DNA of 16,853 nucleotides from DATDAH01 sp036525535 (GTDB lineage: Bacteria > Actinomycetota > Acidimicrobiia > Acidimicrobiales > DATDAH01): NCBI GenBank assembly GCA_036525535.1, contig DATDAH010000229.1, positions 1 to 16,853 on the forward strand, in the 5' to 3' direction. Numbering within the stretch: the stretch's first letter is position 1; the number at the start of each line of letters is the position of its first letter. A program made the translations under genes and the position numbers. Below, piece by piece: positions 13,940 through 16,853 of the stretch. Under the pieces are notes generated by a model. It was not told the DNA's origin and did not search any database. It saw only the letters and a list, made by a program, of their open reading frames with translations.

Positions 13940-13945
13940 TAGGTT
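13940..13945 (+). promoter_or_regulatory. -10 element before the arsC-like gene
   Basis: TAGGTT fits TANNNT and ends six bases before the ATG at 13952, which suggests a leaderless transcript. A short AGGA (13947-13950) is too near the ATG to be a good ribosome binding site. Confidence 0.4.
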
Positions 13946-13951
13946 CAGGAA

Positions 13952-14308
13952 ATGAGCGATGACGTCGTGATCTTCCACAATCCGAGCTGCTCGAAGTCCC
14001 GCCAGACCTTGGGCATCCTCGGGGACCACGGTGTCGAGCCGGAGGTCGTCCTCTACAAGGAGGCCCCGCCCGACCGGGCGACGCTGGAGATGATCCTGGC
14101 CAAGATCGATGTCGAGCCGTCGAAGCTGGTGCGCCGCGACCCCGAGTTCAAGGAAGCCGGTCTCACCCCGGCCGACATCGAGACCGCCGACCAGGTGGTC
14201 GACGTCCTCCTGGCCCATCCCGCGTTGATGGAGCGTCCCGTCGTCGTCAAGGGTGACCGTGTCGTCCTCGGCCGCCCTCCGGAGAACGTCGAAGCCCTGC
14301 TGGACTGA
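13952..14308 (+). CDS. arsC: ArsC-type (glutaredoxin-dependent) arsenate reductase
   Basis: This 118-residue protein has the ArsC motif HNPSCSKSR (9-17) with Cys13 as the arsenate nucleophile. It also keeps the three arginines that bind arsenate in E. coli ArsC, at positions matching Arg61 (LVRRD), Arg95 (MERPVV) and Arg108 (GRPPE). It would reduce arsenate to arsenite in the cytoplasm with glutaredoxin. No other ars gene (efflux pump or ArsR) is near, so it may be a stand-alone reductase or a relative such as YffB/Spx-like proteins, although the arginines favour true ArsC. It is transcribed divergently from kstR and ends nine bases short of the convergent LLM gene. Confidence 0.88.
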   Translation: MSDDVVIFHNPSCSKSRQTLGILGDHGVEPEVVLYKEAPPDRATLEMILAKIDVEPSKLVRRDPEFKEAGLTPADIETADQVVDVLLAHPALMERPVVVKGDRVVLGRPPENVEALLD

Positions 14309-14317
14309 CCTGGTCAC

Positions 14318-15154
14318 TCAGGTCCCCACGAACTCGGCGAGGCGGTCGAGGATGGGGAGGACCTTTGCGGCGGGGGCAGGGGGGACGCGGAAGACGACCT
14401 CGTCGAAGCCGATCTCGGCGTAGTAGTCGATCTTGCCGGGGTCGGGCATCACCCCGAAGGGGATGATCGTGAGCTCGGCCGGGTCCCGCCCGGCAGCCTC
14501 CATGGCGGCATGGAGCTCGGGTAGCGCCTTGCGCACGCCGGCCCCACCGATGGGCATCCAGCCGTCGCCGTAGGCGGCAATGGCCTCGAACAGCTTCGGG
14601 CCCCCACCCCCACCGAGCAGGATCGGCGGATGCGGCTTCTGGACCGGTTTCGGCCACGCGAACGACGGCGGGAAGTCCACGTACTCCCCCGTGTAGCCGC
14701 CTTCGTCCTCGGTCCACAGCGCCTTCATGGCCGCGACGCGCTCGGCCACCACCGCCCGGCGATCAGCGAAGGCGACCCCGTGGTCGGCCAACTCCTCCAC
14801 GTTCCAGCCGAACCCGATGCCGAAGACGAAGCGGCCGCCGGACACGAGGTCGAGGGAGGCCACCTCCTTGGCCGTGATGATGGGGTCCCGTTGGGCGACG
14901 AGGGCGATGCCCGTGCCGACCCGGAGGTGTTCGGTCACCGCGGCCGCCGCGGTCAGGGTGACGAAGGGGTCGAGCGAGCGCTTGTACTCCTCGGCCAACG
15001 GCTCGCCGGCCGGCGCCGGCGTCGCCCGGCTGGTGGGGATGTGGGTGTGCTCCGGGACGTAGAGCGAGACGAAGCCCCGCTCCTCGCAGGACCGGGCCAG
15101 CTCGATCGGCCCGATCGACAGGTCGGTGGGGAACATCGTGATCCCGAATTCCAT
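14318..15154 (-). CDS. LLM-class F420/FMN-dependent oxidoreductase
   Basis: This 278-residue TIM-barrel luciferase-like protein begins MEFGITMFPTD, has the PEHTHIP segment (34-40) typical of the TIGR03619-type F420 group, then LRVGTGIALVAQRDP (77-91), GGRFVFGIGFGWN (106-118), and the PILLGGGGG strand of the late barrel. Such enzymes transfer hydride from F420H2 or FMNH2 to small organic substrates or CoA derivatives. An LLM protein, Rv3520c, lies in the mycobacterial KstR regulon, so a steroid role is possible. ATG 15154 is preferred, with GAGAGG about seven bases upstream; the longer frame extends into the sulfotransferase gene. The upstream stop is 11 bp away, so these two genes are probably one operon. 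Confidence 0.88.
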   Translation of the reverse strand: MEFGITMFPTDLSIGPIELARSCEERGFVSLYVPEHTHIPTSRATPAPAGEPLAEEYKRSLDPFVTLTAAAAVTEHLRVGTGIALVAQRDPIITAKEVASLDLVSGGRFVFGIGFGWNVEELADHGVAFADRRAVVAERVAAMKALWTEDEGGYTGEYVDFPPSFAWPKPVQKPHPPILLGGGGGPKLFEAIAAYGDGWMPIGGAGVRKALPELHAAMEAAGRDPAELTIIPFGVMPDPGKIDYYAEIGFDEVVFRVPPAPAAKVLPILDRLAEFVGT

Positions 15155-15165
15155 GGCTCGGCCTC

Positions 15166-16425
15166 TCAGGTGTCGAAGCGTTCGCAGTAGGGGGCGAAGC
15201 GGTCCCGGATCCTGGCCGGGTCGAGGCCGAAGTCCTCCGCCCGGTAGCGATGGCGCCCGTGCTCGTCCTGCGGGTGCTCCGCCATCCACCCCCCGATCGA
15301 CGTCCGCGCCTCGTCCGACAGCTCGAGGCCGAGGTCGGCGTAGGCCCGCGCCACCGATCCCACGGGGTCGGCCATCATGTCGGCGTAGGCCAGGTGGGTG
15401 ATGGGGGCGTCAGGATGGGCGTCCAGGTAGGTCATGCCCCGGTCGACCATGCCGGCCAGGCGTTCGCACCAATGGTCGGCCACCGCCACCGGATCCACGT
15501 GGTCGCTGCTGACCCGGTGCAGGGCGGTGTTGAGGCTGGCGATGGAGACCACGACCGCGGCCGGGTCCCGGTGGGTCCAGACCATCCGGGCGTCCGGGAA
15601 CAGGTCGAAGATGGCGTCGAAGGCGATGAGGTGGACGGGGGTCTTGAGGTTCCACCGCTGGACGTCGTAGCCGTGCTGGAGGACCTGGAGGGCGGTGCGC
15701 TCGTAGGTGTAGACGCCGTGCAGGTCCTGGGCGTCGAGCCAGGCGGCGTACGACGGGACGTGGCCTTGGGTCTCGAGCTGGACACTGGTCATCTCCTGGG
15801 CGTGGAGGACCACGCACTCCGTCGCGCCCTCCGGCGTCATCGGGTGCATGGCCTGGAAGCCCGGGGCCAGCTTGGCCAGGCCCTCCAACTGCTTGTACGA
15901 GGCGATCATCCGGGGATCGGTCGCCTCCTGGCCGGGGACCGGCGGCGGGGCCGGATCCGAGGCCTCGAAGTGGCGCAGCGTGCGGTTCCCCGGGTCGGCC
16001 TGGAACAGGTGGCTGAGCAAGGTCGTCCCCGTGCGGGGCAGCCCGCAGATCATGAGGGGCGCGGCCACCGGGGTGGCCATCGCCTCCGGGTGGGCCTTGG
16101 CCCAGTCGAAGACCCGGGCCCGGGCGGCCAGTGCCTCGATCAGCTGGGCTCGCATGGCCATGCGACCCATCGCCGTCGGCCGGGCCTCCTCCTCGAAGGA
16201 GGACGTGTAGGCGACCAGACCGTCCCAAAAGGTGGGCGGGCCGAGGTCGTCCAGACCGGACTTCTTGCGGGCGGCGGCGCAGAGGTCGGCCGGGTCGAGG
16301 GAGAAGAGGCGTTTGGCCGGCTTGCCGCCGCCGACGCCGAGCACGGCGTTGAAGGCGACCAGCGGCTTGAGGCGGGCGACCGCGTTCTCGTGGGTCCAGT
16401 CGGTGGGAGTCGTGACGGCGCCCAT
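15166..16425 (-). CDS. Sulfotransferase-family protein
   Basis: This 419-residue protein has the PAPS-binding 5'-phosphosulfate loop GLPRTGTT (128-135) and the 3'-phosphate region MVWTHRDPAAVVVSIASL (281-298), where Arg286 and Ser294 take the usual roles. A WNLKTPVHL segment (258-266) and the N-terminal helical part fit the large bacterial sulfotransferase group that includes Rv3529c of the mycobacterial cholesterol locus. It could sulfonate a sterol or lipid hydroxyl, or be a diverged member. The ATG at 16425 lacks a good Shine-Dalgarno; the GTG four codons later is an alternative. It is followed at 11 bp by the LLM gene. I see no KstR box upstream. Confidence 0.87.
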   Translation of the reverse strand: MGAVTTPTDWTHENAVARLKPLVAFNAVLGVGGGKPAKRLFSLDPADLCAAARKKSGLDDLGPPTFWDGLVAYTSSFEEEARPTAMGRMAMRAQLIEALAARARVFDWAKAHPEAMATPVAAPLMICGLPRTGTTLLSHLFQADPGNRTLRHFEASDPAPPPVPGQEATDPRMIASYKQLEGLAKLAPGFQAMHPMTPEGATECVVLHAQEMTSVQLETQGHVPSYAAWLDAQDLHGVYTYERTALQVLQHGYDVQRWNLKTPVHLIAFDAIFDLFPDARMVWTHRDPAAVVVSIASLNTALHRVSSDHVDPVAVADHWCERLAGMVDRGMTYLDAHPDAPITHLAYADMMADPVGSVARAYADLGLELSDEARTSIGGWMAEHPQDEHGRHRYRAEDFGLDPARIRDRFAPYCERFDT

Positions 16426-16454
16426 CAGAAGACCGCCGAGCCGTCAGGCGAGGC

Positions 16455-16498
16455 CAGCAAGCACAGTGATGAACTCGCCGAGCGCAGCGAGGCGAGTC
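16455..16498 (+). repeat. Second copy of the composite intergenic repeat
   Basis: CAGCAAGCACAG (16455-16466) and CGCCGAGCGCAGCGAGGCGA (16476-16495) repeat the arrangement found at 13849-13890, with a spacer of nine rather than ten bases. The copy fills most of the 88-bp gap between the partial LLM gene and the sulfotransferase gene. Confidence 0.7.
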
Positions 16499-16513
16499 GA
16501 CCGTGACTCACGA

Positions 16514-16853
16514 TCAGGCCGAACCTTTTTCATCGTTGAACTGGGGGATGACGTGCTCGCCCATGAGCTCGATGGTCTGCATGACGTCCTCGTGGGCGAT
16601 CTTGTAGGGGTTGACCAGGCAGAGCAGGAGGTCGACGCCCACCGCCTCGTAGCGCTTGGCCATCTCCACGCAACGCTCGGGGTCGCCGACCACAGCGGAG
16701 CCCGAGTCTCTGACGAACTCGTAGGTGAGCAGGTCGAGCATCCCGTCGTCGTCCAGCTTCTTGGCCGCGCCGGCGTAGTCGTAGGTGCCGAGGGCCTGCT
16801 CCTTCTCCTCCAGCCACTCGGCGACGGATCCGATGAGACGAGCGCCGGCCGCC
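16514..16853 (-). CDS. LLM-class oxidoreductase, C-terminal part (cut by window edge)
   Basis: The reading frame runs from the window edge to a TGA at 16514, giving the last 112 complete codons. The segment SAVVGDPERCVEMAKRYEAVGVDLLL followed by HEDVMQTIELMGEHVIPQF is the typical C-terminal end of luciferase-like flavin or F420 monooxygenases: a substrate-specific helix, then the last barrel strand and helix. An internal ATG at 16741 is not the start, since the frame stays open and coding-like (LIGSVAEWLEEKEQALGTYD) to the edge. It is on the same strand as the sulfotransferase gene, 88 bp upstream of it, so they may be cotranscribed. Confidence 0.8.
   Translation of the reverse strand, partial: AAGARLIGSVAEWLEEKEQALGTYDYAGAAKKLDDDGMLDLLTYEFVRDSGSAVVGDPERCVEMAKRYEAVGVDLLLCLVNPYKIAHEDVMQTIELMGEHVIPQFNDEKGSA

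Noticed and set aside
15250..16506. A 418-residue open frame on the plus strand
   Set aside because: It is antisense to the sulfotransferase gene with its PAPS-binding motifs and has no recognisable domain.
1..16853. tRNA, rRNA, insertion sequences or prophage genes
   Set aside because: No cloverleaf-like sequence, ribosomal signature, transposase or phage gene was seen on either strand.

Overview
The window is high-GC DNA (about 70% by eye) from an actinobacterium. The evidence is a KstR-type regulator with its operator, an igr-type sterol side-chain operon, F420-type LLM oxidoreductases, frequent GTG starts and probable leaderless promoters. I lean towards the Acidimicrobiia rather than a Mycobacterium or Rhodococcus, because gene order differs from the mycobacterial cholesterol locus. 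That placement is inference.

Centre and core (7167-13803, minus strand): a TetR regulator resembling KstR is followed by a six-gene, tightly coupled operon. It encodes an acyl-CoA dehydrogenase, a ChsE2/FadE29-like dehydrogenase, a ChsH2-like MaoC+DUF35 protein, a ChsE1/FadE28-like dehydrogenase, a ChsH1-like MaoC protein and an Ltp2-like thiolase-fold aldolase. In the known pathway, ChsE1-ChsE2 dehydrogenates the C3 side chain of 3-oxo-4-pregnene-20-carboxyl-CoA, ChsH1-ChsH2 hydrates it, and Ltp2 with the DUF35 domain of ChsH2 cleaves off propionyl-CoA to leave the 17-ketone. A perfect KstR box (TAGAACGTGTTCTA) overlaps the operon promoter, and a one-mismatch box overlaps the kstR promoter.

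Left part (1-5703): a translationally coupled pair (a four-helix membrane protein and a DUF2889 protein) is followed by two divergent short-chain dehydrogenases. The plus-strand SDR continues into an enoyl-CoA hydratase/isomerase and a stand-alone DUF35 protein. These look like accessory acyl-CoA or steroid genes. A tandem 23-bp repeat with an internal palindrome separates them from an integral-membrane acyltransferase (OafA type).

Insert (5791-6931, minus strand): a two-gene module of unknown function encodes a small beta-strand-rich protein and a glycine-rich, collagen-like/polyglycine protein. It is unlike the catabolic genes around it and is the least explained part of the window.

Right part (13952-16853): a Grx-type ArsC diverges from kstR. 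It is followed on the minus strand by a sulfotransferase-fold protein and an LLM flavin/F420 oxidoreductase, and then by the C-terminal part of another LLM oxidoreductase cut by the window edge. Members of these classes also occur in mycobacterial KstR regulons, but I see no KstR box in front of them here.
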